Positions 51,622 to 61,629 of a stretch of 64,000 nucleotides of DNA are shown here, one piece after another. Origin of the DNA: CAYSXY01 sp964435165 (GTDB taxonomy: Bacteria > Pseudomonadota > Alphaproteobacteria > Rickettsiales > RI-342); contig CAYSXY010000006.1 in NCBI GenBank assembly GCA_964435165.1, forward strand, positions 8,153 to 72,152, given 5' to 3'. Each line of letters opens with the position of its first letter. Positions within the stretch are counted from its first letter, which is position 1. A program made the position numbers and the translations under genes. Below the pieces are notes generated by a model, which was not told the origin of the DNA, made no database searches, and worked only from the letters and a program-made list of their open reading frames with translations.

Positions 51622-52764
51622 CTAGGATCGTTGATCGTACTGCATCACCAGCTTCGCCAGCGCTTCCGTCGCATCCGGCTTGCCGCAACGATGTGCTTTG
51701 GACGCTGCATCGCTCAGTTGTGCCGGTGCCTTTAGCCAGTCAGACAACAGAGTTGTCAGCCGATCCGGGGTAAAATCCGGCTCGCTCAGCAGCCAGGCAC
51801 CGCCCGCCTCTACCATTGCCTCCGCGTTGAAACGTTGATGGTCATCCATCGCATGGGGATATGGCACAAACAGCGCTGGACGACCGGCAACAGCTAATTC
51901 CGCGACAGATGAAGCGCCCGCACGCGAAATCACCAGATGTGCCCTGGCAATATACTGTGCAACATCCGGAAAGAACGGGGCAAGCGTCACCGGCATCTGC
52001 AAAGACTCATAAAACGCTTGTACACGAGCCAGATCTTCCTCGCGACATTGCTGCGTGAGTGACAGGCGCTGTCTCACTTCGCCCGGCAGTTGCTTGATCG
52101 CTTTTGGCACCACATCACTAAAAACCGTCGCCCCCTGACTCCCCCCTAATACCAATAAGGAGAGCGTATCATCATGGAGTGGCGGGTAACCTATGCCACG
52201 CAGCTGGCAGATGGCCTCTCTTACCGGATTGCCTGTATAGTCGCGTCGTCCACGCATGGATGATGGCCATCCCTTGCTCTCAGCAAATGACGTCGCAACG
52301 ACAGTGACATATCGGGCAAATAACCGGTTGGTACGGCCCAGGAGTGCGTTTTGCTCATGAATAATGGTAGGAGTGCGACATAACAGGGCGGCCATGATTG
52401 CGGGAAAGGACGGATATCCGCCGAATCCCACCGCAGCAACGGGCTGACATTGCCGGATCACACGCCGTGCCTGCCATATGCCACGCATCAGTGCAAATGC
52501 CCCTTTTATCTTACGCAATGGATGGCCCGCCAAACTGCCTGAAGGAACCGTGCAGCGTAACAGTTGCGATTCAGGATAATGGCTCAGGCCGGTTACATAT
52601 CGTTCAAAGCGTTTATCGGTCACGAACAGGATACGATAACCATGACGAATCAAGAACTCCGCCAGCGCTTCTGCCGGAAAAATATGTCCGCCCGTTCCCC
52701 CTGCCGCCAGCAAAACGGCCGGGCGCTGGTCTGAGTGGGCGTCACGAGCATCACGCATCATCAT
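51622..52764 (-). CDS. murG: Undecaprenyldiphospho-muramoylpentapeptide N-acetylglucosaminyltransferase
   Basis: 380 residues. Transfers GlcNAc to lipid I to make lipid II on the inner face of the inner membrane. The N-terminal glycine-rich loop is VLLAAGGTGGHIFPAEALAE (18-37), with a second in LLVLGGSQGATVFSD, and GFGGYPSFPAI and HEQNALLGRTNR, and the C-terminal donor site RAGASSVAELAVAGRPALFVPYPHA-type region. The start overlaps the ftsW stop by 4 bp (ATGA), so translation is coupled. Confidence 0.96.
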   Translation of the reverse strand: MMMRDARDAHSDQRPAVLLAAGGTGGHIFPAEALAEFLIRHGYRILFVTDKRFERYVTGLSHYPESQLLRCTVPSGSLAGHPLRKIKGAFALMRGIWQARRVIRQCQPVAAVGFGGYPSFPAIMAALLCRTPTIIHEQNALLGRTNRLFARYVTVVATSFAESKGWPSSMRGRRDYTGNPVREAICQLRGIGYPPLHDDTLSLLVLGGSQGATVFSDVVPKAIKQLPGEVRQRLSLTQQCREEDLARVQAFYESLQMPVTLAPFFPDVAQYIARAHLVISRAGASSVAELAVAGRPALFVPYPHAMDDHQRFNAEAMVEAGGAWLLSEPDFTPDRLTTLLSDWLKAPAQLSDAASKAHRCGKPDATEALAKLVMQYDQRS

Positions 52765-53933
52765 GCTGCCGTTTTTGGTTGTGAACGGTGATAAAGCCAG
52801 TGCATATCGTCTGAAATCTCCGGTACGGCACGCTCACCATAGCGGCGCCGTGTCAGGCATAATAGCATTCCCATCCCCAATGCACAGGCCATCACAGATG
52901 ACCCCCCGTAACTAATGAAGGGCAGCGTCATTCCTTTGGTGGGTAACAGGTGCAGCGTCACCCCTATATTGATCATACTCTGCACCCCAAATTGCATGGT
53001 CAGACCGGCAATGGCCAGTGCCAGAAAGCGATCCTGCTCCTGCAATGCCCGATAGAGGGCACGAAAGCAAATCATGGCCGTTAACGTCAACACTACAACC
53101 AACGCTATCAGGCCGAATTCCTCCATTGCCGCCGCCATGATAAAGTCCGTATGTGCGTCCGGCAGATGCTGTTTCACCTCGCCTTTGCCTAAGCCAACGC
53201 CCAGTACACCCCCATGTTCAATAGCCTGGAGTGATTTACCCACCTGGTAGCCTGCCTCATGCTCCGGAGCCATAAAGCTGTCAATGCGCGTGGTGACATG
53301 AGGTAATAACAGATATGCCATACCAAGTCCGACCAATCCGCAGCCTAACATGGCATAGACCAGGAGCCATGGCAGGCCAGCAAAAAATAACTGGGCCATC
53401 CATACGCTTGCGACCGTCACCACCATGCCTATATCCGGTTGCAACACCAGGAGCGCAATCACCAGAAAACACAACGCAGATGCAAGCAGCATTGCCTGCT
53501 TTGGCGGTGCGTAGGCCAGAATATAAGCCGTCATGACTGCGAGCAGCGGCTTGACGAACTCTGAAGGCTGAAAGGAAATGCCGGCGATATCCATCCAGCG
53601 AGAGGCGCCTTTAATTTCGACCCCGATGAATAACACCAGCACCAGGCTCACAACACAGCCGACGAATAAACCAACCACGGCATATCGTAATAAAATGATG
53701 GGTAGCATCGATACAACGAGCATGCCTATTGCGCCGGTCACCAGAAATATCCAGTGGCGATGGACAAAAAAATCAGCGTCGAGCCCGAGCCGTGTGGCCA
53801 CCGGCGGCCCACCGGCAAGCATAAGAACCGCCCCCACCAGAATCAGGCTCAGTAATGAGATGAGCAGCACCCGATCCAGTGTGCGCCACCATCGACTGAT
53901 CAACCCGCCATGCGTCCTGTCCAGGGTCGGCAT
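52761..53933 (-). CDS. ftsW: Septal peptidoglycan polymerase FtsW
   Basis: 390 residues. A SEDS-family glycosyltransferase with about ten membrane segments. It has the DRVLLISLLSLILVGAVLML first segment, GASRWMDIAGISFQPSEFVKP, FMAPEHEAGYQVGKSLQAIEHGG, AHTDFIMAAAMEEFG (with the catalytic-region Asp), and TLPFISYGGSSVMACA. It works with FtsI at the septum. The ATG at 53933 has GGGAG 6 bases upstream. It is 45 bp after murD. Confidence 0.96.
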   Translation of the reverse strand: MPTLDRTHGGLISRWWRTLDRVLLISLLSLILVGAVLMLAGGPPVATRLGLDADFFVHRHWIFLVTGAIGMLVVSMLPIILLRYAVVGLFVGCVVSLVLVLFIGVEIKGASRWMDIAGISFQPSEFVKPLLAVMTAYILAYAPPKQAMLLASALCFLVIALLVLQPDIGMVVTVASVWMAQLFFAGLPWLLVYAMLGCGLVGLGMAYLLLPHVTTRIDSFMAPEHEAGYQVGKSLQAIEHGGVLGVGLGKGEVKQHLPDAHTDFIMAAAMEEFGLIALVVVLTLTAMICFRALYRALQEQDRFLALAIAGLTMQFGVQSMINIGVTLHLLPTKGMTLPFISYGGSSVMACALGMGMLLCLTRRRYGERAVPEISDDMHWLYHRSQPKTAA

Positions 53934-53978
53934 GTATTTCTCCCTTAATGCCGCTTAACTCGACGCACTCACCCTAAC

Positions 53979-55367
53979 TTACCCTGATGACTTGCCAAGT
54001 TTTTTGTGAATCAGTTTCTTGAATTGTCGACCACGATCTTCAAAGTCGCTGAATTGATCAAATGAGGCACAGGCGGGTGACAGCAATATCACCGCTGGTG
54101 TATTGGTTCGCATGGCATCGCTGACGGCCTGAGATACCGCTGCTTCCAGGCTACCACTTTGCATCGCCGGCACGCCCCACTGTGATGCGGCCTGCATCAG
54201 CGATGGCGCTGCCTGACCGATCATGTAAGCGCGAATAATATGGGGCGCATATGGCTTGAGCATTTCCCAATTGTCACTCTTCGGCACTCCGCCAGCTATC
54301 CAGTAAATGCGCCTGTAAGCCGCCAGTGCTTTGGCAGCTGCTTCCGGATTCGTCGCCTTACTGTCGTTAATGGCCATAATTTCTTTGTACGTCATTACCG
54401 GCTCAAGGCGATGCTCCAGACCCGGAAAGCTTTTCAAACCTTTGCGAATGGCCTCCGGTGACACATCAAGGGTGAGCGCCACATTCGCCGCTGCCGCCAC
54501 ATTCTGGGCGTTGTGGCGCCCTTTCAGTGCTGGCATCTCATCGAGCATGAATCGCAGCGCTTCACCATCAACCGGTACTGTCACAGATTCTTCCGAGACC
54601 TCTATGCCTCCGCGCACCACATCCTGACTGATCGGCGTGATCGTGACCTTCTTGCCCAGCTTACGGCAATATCGCTCATAGACCTCGTGTGAATACGGGT
54701 CATCAATGCCGATAGTGATGTTGTCCCCTGCTTCGAGATGGCGAAAAATTCTCTGTTTAGCGTTGATATATCCGGGCATATCCCCATGCCGATCCAGATG
54801 GTCCGGACTGATATTGAGCCAGATTGCGTGATTGCAATGGAGTTGATCGACGAGATCTAACTGATAGGAGGAAAGCTCCAGTACATAGGCGCCCTGTTCA
54901 CCAAGGGGCGGCAGGTCGAGCGCAGGAATACCAATATTCCCTCCGAGCTCCGCCTTCACCCCACCCTTGCGCAACAGGTGGTGGGTGAGCACTGCCGTGG
55001 TTGATTTGCCATTCGTTCCCGTGATGCCGATATAGGTGGCCTCGGGCTGCTGACGATAGAGCAACTCGATATCGCCTATAATCTCACACCCTGCTTTTCT
55101 GGCGGCATGCACCGCAGGGTGAGGCTCAGGATGGGTGAGCGGAATGCCGGGGCTGAGCACCAGTGACTGAATATCATTCCATGGCATATCCTCAATGGAA
55201 GTGATGGTCGCTTTTCGTTCCGCCGCCCGTTCACGCGCCTGAGGTTGATCATCCCAGGCATGGACGACGGCTCCACCCGCGCGTAATGCCTTGATGGTTG
55301 CCAGCCCGGCCCGGCCGAGCCCGACCACGGCCAGCTGTTGATCCTTACAATGCGTGAGCGTCACCAT
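53979..55367 (-). CDS. murD: UDP-N-acetylmuramoyl-L-alanine--D-glutamate ligase
   Basis: 462 residues. Adds D-glutamate. Motifs: AVVGLGRAGLATIKALRAGG for the N-terminal Rossmann-like domain, ITGTNGKSTTAVLTHHLL (ATP loop), ELSSYQLDLVDQLHCNHAIWLNISPDHLDRHG, HNAQNVAAAANVA and NDSKATNPEAAAKAL (with the lysine near the phosphate), and AGGVPKS. Its ATG overlaps the mraY stop by one base (TGATG), so the pair is coupled. Confidence 0.96.
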   Translation of the reverse strand: MVTLTHCKDQQLAVVGLGRAGLATIKALRAGGAVVHAWDDQPQARERAAERKATITSIEDMPWNDIQSLVLSPGIPLTHPEPHPAVHAARKAGCEIIGDIELLYRQQPEATYIGITGTNGKSTTAVLTHHLLRKGGVKAELGGNIGIPALDLPPLGEQGAYVLELSSYQLDLVDQLHCNHAIWLNISPDHLDRHGDMPGYINAKQRIFRHLEAGDNITIGIDDPYSHEVYERYCRKLGKKVTITPISQDVVRGGIEVSEESVTVPVDGEALRFMLDEMPALKGRHNAQNVAAAANVALTLDVSPEAIRKGLKSFPGLEHRLEPVMTYKEIMAINDSKATNPEAAAKALAAYRRIYWIAGGVPKSDNWEMLKPYAPHIIRAYMIGQAAPSLMQAASQWGVPAMQSGSLEAAVSQAVSDAMRTNTPAVILLSPACASFDQFSDFEDRGRQFKKLIHKKLGKSSG

Positions 55368-56461
55368 CAGCGTATCTTTAACGTCGACAGGCCAATCAAG
55401 GCCAGTACTGCCGCAATAATCCAGAAGCGAATCACAATGGTTGGTTCCTGCCAGCCTTTTTTCTCAAAATGGTGGTGGATCGGTGCCATGCGAAAAATCC
55501 GTTTGCCTGTCAGCTTGTAAGACCCGACCTGCAACATGACAGAGATGGCTTCCATCACAAACAGTCCACCGATAATCGCCAGGACAATTTCATGCTTGGT
55601 AATCACGGCAATGGTGCCTAATGAACCACCAAAGGATAGACTGCCCGTATCGCCCATAAAAATCATGGCGGGAGGGGCATTAAACCACAAGAAGCCAAGA
55701 CTGGCCCCCACCAAAGCGGCACAGAACACAGCCATTTCACCGGCACCGGGCACGGCATGGATTTGCAGATAAGACGCAAACACCATATGCCCAACCAGGT
55801 AGCTGATCAGCGCAAAACACCCTGTGGCGATCATGATGGGAACAATGGCCAGCCCATCCAGCCCGTCCGTCAAATTGACCGCATTTGACGAGCCAACAAT
55901 GACGATTATGGCAAACAGCACATACAGCCAGCTTAAATCGAGCAGAATATCCTTGAAGAAGGGAAATGCCAGTGTACTGCGATGTTCAGGCAGCGCATAA
56001 TATTGAATGGCGATGATGGCAATAAAACTGATGGTGAATTGACCAAGCAGTTTCAACTTACCGGGCAGTCCTTTGCTATTGCGGCGTGAGACTTTCAGAT
56101 AATCGTCCAAAAAGCCAAGCAATCCAAAACCTACGGTAACGCCTAAGACAATCCAGACATAATGATTGGTTAAGTCGGCCCAGAGCAGCGTCGATATCAC
56201 GACTGCTAGCAGGATCATGATGCCGCCCATGGTTGGCGTGCCGGCTTTGGTGATGATGTGTGATTCCGGGCCATCTTCGCGAATAGGCTGGCCTTTTCCC
56301 TGTTTCTTTTTCAACCAGCGAATCAGCGCCGGGCCAAAAACAAAGCAGAAGAGCAGCGCCGTCATCAGGGCACCACCACTGCGCAATGTCAGATATTTAA
56401 ACAGGTTAAGCGGGCCCCAAAGATCGGCCAGCGGATAAAGCAGGTTATAGAGCATCTGCAA
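55367..56461 (-). CDS. mraY: Phospho-N-acetylmuramoyl-pentapeptide-transferase
   Basis: 364 residues. A ten-segment membrane enzyme that makes lipid I on the undecaprenyl carrier. It has the family motifs KAGTPTMGGIM, GFLDDYLKVSRRNSKGL (with the Asp pair), VNLTDGLDGLA, FMGDTGSLSFGG and the basic APIHHHFEKKGWQE. Its 3' end overlaps murD's start, and its start overlaps the murF end by 17 bp, which supports one operon. The length is typical. Confidence 0.97.
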   Translation of the reverse strand: MQMLYNLLYPLADLWGPLNLFKYLTLRSGGALMTALLFCFVFGPALIRWLKKKQGKGQPIREDGPESHIITKAGTPTMGGIMILLAVVISTLLWADLTNHYVWIVLGVTVGFGLLGFLDDYLKVSRRNSKGLPGKLKLLGQFTISFIAIIAIQYYALPEHRSTLAFPFFKDILLDLSWLYVLFAIIVIVGSSNAVNLTDGLDGLAIVPIMIATGCFALISYLVGHMVFASYLQIHAVPGAGEMAVFCAALVGASLGFLWFNAPPAMIFMGDTGSLSFGGSLGTIAVITKHEIVLAIIGGLFVMEAISVMLQVGSYKLTGKRIFRMAPIHHHFEKKGWQEPTIVIRFWIIAAVLALIGLSTLKIR

Positions 56462-57848
56462 CCTTTTGTTCGGTGGAATTCGTCAGTTCATGTGGCAACG
56501 TGGCAGCAAGACGATACATCTCGCTGCCATGTGATCCTTTCACTAATACGGTATCGCCGGGCTGCAAACATGCCGTCAGCAATGCGGCGGCTTCCTGCCA
56601 ATCGGCAGCGTGCGAGACCAGCGGGTCAGGCAATGCATCGGCCAGATGCGACATGAGCGGACCACAGGCAATCACCTTGTCAATGCCTGCCTGCTGAATC
56701 GGCCCGGCCAGCGACCGGTGATAGGCAGGCGCATCATCTCCCAGTTCCAACATATCTCCCAGCGCCACAATTTTACGGCCCGGCAGCGTCTGCATCACCT
56801 CTAATGCCGCCATGACAGAGGCCGGTGAGGCATTATAACTATCATCGACAATGGTGATGGCGCCACCGCCATACGGTACGGACAGTGTATTGCCACGCCC
56901 TGTTTCCGGCTGCCATTGCTCCAGCGCCCGGGCTGCTTTCGTGATGTCTAAATCCCAGGCATCCGCCAGTGCGATCGCGGCGAGACTGTTCATCGCCATA
57001 TGGCGTCCCGGATGCGCCAGCCGGTAAGAGACCATAGCTGCTGGCGTTTGAACATTGACTTCGGCATGCCAGCCTTGCTGACGCCATGAGCTAAGCCGGA
57101 TATCTGCATTTTGTTGTGCGCCATAATAGCGAATCGAGGCGGCCATCTCCTTCGCCTTCCCGGTCAGAATATCCAGATGGTTGGTCTCGCCATTCAGGAT
57201 CACTGTTCCGTGATTTCCCAATCCATCCATAATCTCGGCCTTGGCATGCGCGATCCCGGCCAGGCTGTCAAAAAATTCGATATGCACCGCTTCAATCGCG
57301 ATAATCATCGCTAGCTCCGGCTGCACTAAGCTGGATAATGGGCTGATTTCACCAGCATGGTTCATCCCAAGTTCAAACACGCCAAAAGTTGCCTCTTTCG
57401 GCATACGCGCCAGCGTGAGGGGGGCGCCGATATGGTTATTGAGATTACCCACGGTCGCATGCACGTGACCAAAGGCCGAGAGCATGGAGGTGATCATGGC
57501 CCGCGTGGTGGTTTTGCCGACACTGCCGGTCAGGGCCATGATGCGGGCATGGCTGCGTCTTCGCCCGGCACGTGCCAGCGCATAGAGTCCTTCCATCGTG
57601 TCGGGCACTACTATCTGTGGCAGGCTCACTCCTTCCACCTGCTTACTGACCAGCGCCGCAGCTGCACCGGCTTTTTCGGCATCCACCACATATGCATGCC
57701 CGTCAAACCGTTCTCCCTCAAGGGCGATAAATAAATCCCCGGGCGAGAGGGTGCGACTATCGATGGAAATGCCGAACGCTTCCCAGTCATGATGTGTATC
57801 GACACCGAGTGCTTCCGCTGCTTCATGTGAGGTCCACAGTGCAGTCAT
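56445..57848 (-). CDS. murF: UDP-N-acetylmuramoyl-tripeptide--D-alanyl-D-alanine ligase
   Basis: 467 residues. Adds the D-Ala-D-Ala made by Ddl. It has the MurF start SIDSRTLSPGDLFIALEGERFDGH, the ATP loop ALTGSVGKTTTRAMI, the GNLNNHIGAPLTLARMP motif, GMNHAGEI, and the C-terminal IVDDSYNASPASVMAAL and ALGDMLELGD. The ATG overlaps the murE stop (ATGA). The order murE-murF-mraY-murD is the standard dcw order. Confidence 0.96.
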   Translation of the reverse strand: MTALWTSHEAAEALGVDTHHDWEAFGISIDSRTLSPGDLFIALEGERFDGHAYVVDAEKAGAAAALVSKQVEGVSLPQIVVPDTMEGLYALARAGRRRSHARIMALTGSVGKTTTRAMITSMLSAFGHVHATVGNLNNHIGAPLTLARMPKEATFGVFELGMNHAGEISPLSSLVQPELAMIIAIEAVHIEFFDSLAGIAHAKAEIMDGLGNHGTVILNGETNHLDILTGKAKEMAASIRYYGAQQNADIRLSSWRQQGWHAEVNVQTPAAMVSYRLAHPGRHMAMNSLAAIALADAWDLDITKAARALEQWQPETGRGNTLSVPYGGGAITIVDDSYNASPASVMAALEVMQTLPGRKIVALGDMLELGDDAPAYHRSLAGPIQQAGIDKVIACGPLMSHLADALPDPLVSHAADWQEAAALLTACLQPGDTVLVKGSHGSEMYRLAATLPHELTNSTEQKVADAL

Positions 57849-59353
57849 GACACCGCCTCTTTCACCTGTATGTTTGTCACCTGTTCAATGACCTTACGAT
57901 CATCGAACGGTATCGTTTGCGAGCCGATCACCTGCCCGGTTTCATGGCCTTTACCCGCGACAACCACCACATCGCCCTCCGTTGCCATGGCAATGGCAGA
58001 GGCAATGGCATCATAACGGTCTCCTATTTCCTGCTTTGCGGCTGAGCCTGTCATACCTCGCCAAATCTGCTGACGAATAGCCGCCGGGTCTTCACTGCGT
58101 GGATTATCATCGGTAATGATCACTATATCGGCCAGATGGCTGGCAATGTCGCCCATTTGCGGGCGCTTATCCGCATCACGGTCGCCACCACAGCCAAAGA
58201 CGACAATCAAGCGCCCTGCCGTATGCTGGCGAAAGGTGGTTAAGATATTTTCCAGCGCAGCCGGGGTGTGTGCATAATCGATAAAGACGGCAGCAGCTGA
58301 TGCGCTCTGCGTGATCCGTTCCATACGCCCCGGCGGGGCATGAAGCTCAGGAATCGCATCGAGGATGGCAGTCGGCTTCATGCCGCAGGTCAGTGCCAGT
58401 CCTGCCGCTGCGAGGATATTATCGATTTGAAACCACCCGATCAGTGGGCTGTGTAACGTACGTTGCTGCCCCTGAATCACAATCTCTACCCGGCAGCCAT
58501 CCGGTAAGGGCGCGTAGCTTCGGCAGGCCAATGGCTGGTCACCACCTCCGTACGGCATGTAGTTGATCCCATGCGCTTCGCATTGAGAGGCCAGTCGCTG
58601 ACCATAAGCATCATCCGTGTTTATAACCGCGATCCCATCTTCCGCCAGATAGTCGGTAAAGAGCGTTGCCTTGGCCGCGAAATAGGCCTCCATCGTATGA
58701 TGATAATCCAGATGATCCTGCGACAGGTTAGTAAAAACGCCCGCCTGAAGCCGCAACTCTCCCAGGCGGCCCTGATCCAGCCCATGGCTGGAGACTTCCA
58801 TCACCGCATCGGTGATGCCGTGACCGGCCAGTTGGTGCAATAGCTTATGTAAGGCAATCGTACCGGGCGTTGTGTTGCCCAGCGAATGACGCAGCACATC
58901 AGGAACTTTCAGCCCGTCAACGCCAATGGTGCCCAGCGCCGCCGCAGCATAGCCACTTTTTTCCAGTAACTGCCGTGTAAAATGAACGACCGAGCTTTTG
59001 CCGTTCGTGCCGGTGACGCCGAGCAACCGTTCAGGGCGTTTAGGATAGTACCGCGCGGCCAGAGAAGCAATCAGCGCCCGGCTATCCGGATGGTATAGCC
59101 AGCACCGCTCAGGGTACTGAGCCTCGAGCGCGGCCTCGCGTCTGCTGACGAGAATCGCTGCTGCGCCTTTATCAATCGCGCCGGCAATGAAATCATGGCC
59201 GTCGGCCTCATGACCGTTGACGGCAATGAACATGCCCCCCGGCTCAACCTGTCGTGAATCATCGGTCATAGCGCTGAGCTTAAGCTCACTGAACTGAGCG
59301 CGCGGACTCAGCCATTCGACATCAAGACCTTTAATCAGCGTGGTAAGCTGCAC
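57845..59353 (-). CDS. murE: UDP-N-acetylmuramoyl-tripeptide synthetase (meso-DAP-adding type)
   Basis: 502 residues. Adds the third amino acid of the stem peptide. It has TDDSRQVEPGGMFIAVNG at the start, the ATP loop GVTGTNGKSSVVHFTRQLL, NTTPGTIALHKLL, SSHGLDQGR, and FGCGGDRDADKRPQMG. The motif DNPR in TDDNPRSEDP is the meso-diaminopimelate recognition signature, so the peptidoglycan should be of the meso-DAP type. It starts with a GTG that overlaps the end of ftsI by 23 bp; the ribosome site is not strong. Confidence 0.95.
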   Translation of the reverse strand: MQLTTLIKGLDVEWLSPRAQFSELKLSAMTDDSRQVEPGGMFIAVNGHEADGHDFIAGAIDKGAAAILVSRREAALEAQYPERCWLYHPDSRALIASLAARYYPKRPERLLGVTGTNGKSSVVHFTRQLLEKSGYAAAALGTIGVDGLKVPDVLRHSLGNTTPGTIALHKLLHQLAGHGITDAVMEVSSHGLDQGRLGELRLQAGVFTNLSQDHLDYHHTMEAYFAAKATLFTDYLAEDGIAVINTDDAYGQRLASQCEAHGINYMPYGGGDQPLACRSYAPLPDGCRVEIVIQGQQRTLHSPLIGWFQIDNILAAAGLALTCGMKPTAILDAIPELHAPPGRMERITQSASAAAVFIDYAHTPAALENILTTFRQHTAGRLIVVFGCGGDRDADKRPQMGDIASHLADIVIITDDNPRSEDPAAIRQQIWRGMTGSAAKQEIGDRYDAIASAIAMATEGDVVVVAGKGHETGQVIGSQTIPFDDRKVIEQVTNIQVKEAVS

Positions 59354-61076
59354 GGTGCACCATCACTCCGGTTTGTTTTAGCAGGCGACGCTCCGCATCA
59401 TAGGCGCGCGGTGATGGCGCAACATTGAGTAACGGGCCGATACGACGAATAATATCACCAGCGGTAGGTACAGCCGTCATGCTGGCCGTGTAGCGGCCAA
59501 ATGGCGCCTCGCCTCCTGCCGGTTCATCAAACATGACGAACACCAGATATTTCGGTTGGTCAATGGGAAATACAGCAACAAAAGAAGAAAGCAGCGCATT
59601 TTCTTTATACGCACCATTGACCAGTTTTTCAGCCGTACCGGTTTTACCGCCTACCAGATAGCCTTCCACATTCGCTTTGCGCGCCGTGCCTTCCGTCACC
59701 ACCATGCGCAGCATTGCACGCATAATATCGGAGGTATGGCGACTAATGACACGCTCTCCGTCTACCACATCACCATCCTGTTTCTTCATGAGTGTCAGAG
59801 GAACCAGGCGCCCTCCATTCACCAATGCGGAGACAGCACGAACAAGATGTAACGGTGAGACGGAAAGGCCATAACCGAATGAAGCGGTAACCATGGTAAT
59901 ATCGCTCCAGCGCGACGGCACTAGTGGGCGCGCACGTTCCGGCAATTCGATTGGCACCGGATCGAACATACCGAGCCTATCCAGAAATTCACGTTGACGT
60001 TCCGCCCCGACTGCTTCAGCGATCTGTACGGTTCCTACATTGGACGATCTGGCAAAGACATCCGACAGGCTGAGGGGGGTTGATGAGGGATGTAAATCGC
60101 GAAAACTATGACGGGCATAATGAATGGGTGACGACGTGTCAAACTGCGTCGCCATATTAACGGCTCCACTCTCCACCGCTAAGGCCATGGTAAAGCTTTT
60201 GAGAGTTGAACCCATCTCATACACACCGAGTGATACACGATTCATCGTCTGTGTCTCATCGTAGGCCTGCGGGGCATGCGGATCAAAATCCGGCAAACTG
60301 ACCATGGCGAGAATCTCGCCCGTTTGCACATCGCTGACAATTGCACTCGCCGCAGCTGCCTCATATTCCTGGCGTTTGGCGCTCAATACATCGTGCAATA
60401 CATGCTGCACCCTTGCATCAAGCGATAAGGCTACTTCTTGTGGTGCATTCGGCTGCGTGACCGTTCTATCAAGGGATTTTTCAAGGCCGGCAAGGCCCGC
60501 ATTGTCGATATTGACGAACCCCAATACATGCGAGAACAGATGACCATGCGGATAGACGCGCTTTTGTTCCTCGGCAAAATCGATGCCCGGGATACCCAGG
60601 CTATTCAGTGCAAATTTTTTCTCGGGCGTAATATTACGCTTGATCCAGATAAACGAGTCGTCCGTGTCTAATGCCTGCTCAAGCGATGTTTTATCCAGCT
60701 CCGGCAAATGCGCATGGATCAACTGAGCAGCACGTGACGGATCATCAATCATCGCCGGGTGCGCATAGGCTGATGCCGTGCGCAGATTCGTCGCCAGTAA
60801 TGTTCCGTGGCGATCCACCAGATCGCTTCGTGTCAGCTGATAGCCCTGTTGCCAGTTGCTGGCCTGGCCGTGAGGATAGTCACCGTGTTGATGCAGCAGC
60901 GCCACATCAAGCATGCGCAGTACAACAATGATGTAAAGACAGGCAAAGCCAAGCATTGCCAGTATCAATCGGGAACGCAGTGACGTATCGTCGAGACGCA
61001 GATGGCTGGATAGCATTGCCCATACAGGGTGGCTTAGCATTGTCCGTTGCGGCCATTGTCCCCACCATTGCGTCAT
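59331..61076 (-). CDS. ftsI: Peptidoglycan transpeptidase FtsI (PBP3)
   Basis: 581 residues. A class B penicillin-binding protein of the septum. It has one membrane segment (LILAMLGFACLYIIVVLRML), the PBP dimer domain with LVDRHGTLLATNL, and the transpeptidase motifs in order: the active serine tetrad STLK in EMGSTLKSF (catalytic Ser), SSN in FARSSNVGTVQ, and KTGTA in GGKTGTAEKL. The frame extends to 61112; ATGs at 61112 and 61076 are both possible. The latter follows AAGGA closely and is used here. Spacing to ftsL is then 22 bp. Confidence 0.94.
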   Translation of the reverse strand: MTQWWGQWPQRTMLSHPVWAMLSSHLRLDDTSLRSRLILAMLGFACLYIIVVLRMLDVALLHQHGDYPHGQASNWQQGYQLTRSDLVDRHGTLLATNLRTASAYAHPAMIDDPSRAAQLIHAHLPELDKTSLEQALDTDDSFIWIKRNITPEKKFALNSLGIPGIDFAEEQKRVYPHGHLFSHVLGFVNIDNAGLAGLEKSLDRTVTQPNAPQEVALSLDARVQHVLHDVLSAKRQEYEAAAASAIVSDVQTGEILAMVSLPDFDPHAPQAYDETQTMNRVSLGVYEMGSTLKSFTMALAVESGAVNMATQFDTSSPIHYARHSFRDLHPSSTPLSLSDVFARSSNVGTVQIAEAVGAERQREFLDRLGMFDPVPIELPERARPLVPSRWSDITMVTASFGYGLSVSPLHLVRAVSALVNGGRLVPLTLMKKQDGDVVDGERVISRHTSDIMRAMLRMVVTEGTARKANVEGYLVGGKTGTAEKLVNGAYKENALLSSFVAVFPIDQPKYLVFVMFDEPAGGEAPFGRYTASMTAVPTAGDIIRRIGPLLNVAPSPRAYDAERRLLKQTGVMVHRAAYHAD

Positions 61077-61098
61077 TTTTCCTTGTATTAACGACACA

Positions 61099-61629
61099 CT
61101 ATTCACGCACATCCCCGTCGGTCAGGATGTCCCAGTAGGAGCCGGCACTCGCGGTAGAGCCAGCGTTTGTTGTGCCTTGTGTTGTTGGATGTGGCGTTGG
61201 CGAGGCTGGCAGATGGTCAAATCGTACCGGCAGCGCATCACCGGATGATAATAATTGTTCCAACGGCTGACCTGACAAAATGGCCTCCGCATAGATCGGC
61301 GATAGCTGACTGACGCGGACAACTCGATCCGGCTCAAGCGGCTCCATGGGGTGAAACTCTGCCACTAGCTTCTTTAAACGCTCAGGGCGATTCAGATAGG
61401 CCCATTCGGCCTGCAACACCCGGATTGTTTGTTGTTCCGTTACAATATCGCGGCGTAAATCGATCAACTCAGACTCTAATGCCTGCACACTGGAGCGGGC
61501 TTGTACCAGAGCATAGGTACACAAGACGCAGATAATCGCCCAGACCGGCGCCCAACTTAGATAAGAATAGACCCAACGCCGCCACCCGGATGCTGATATA
61601 TGTCTGCGCCCTGACGATTTACGCGGCAT
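61099..61629 (-). CDS. ftsL: Cell division protein FtsL
   Basis: 176 residues. A small bitopic divisome protein. A basic start, one membrane segment (PVWAIICVLCTYALVQA), then a coiled-coil region (VQALESELIDLRRDIVTEQQTIRVLQAEWAYLNRPERLKKL), then a proline and threonine-rich tail that is longer than in E. coli. The family is known mostly by position and this layout. The ATG at 61629 overlaps the rsmH end and has GGAGG 6 bases upstream, so the longer frame to 61716 is rejected. Confidence 0.88.
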   Translation of the reverse strand: MPRKSSGRRHISASGWRRWVYSYLSWAPVWAIICVLCTYALVQARSSVQALESELIDLRRDIVTEQQTIRVLQAEWAYLNRPERLKKLVAEFHPMEPLEPDRVVRVSQLSPIYAEAILSGQPLEQLLSSGDALPVRFDHLPASPTPHPTTQGTTNAGSTASAGSYWDILTDGDVRE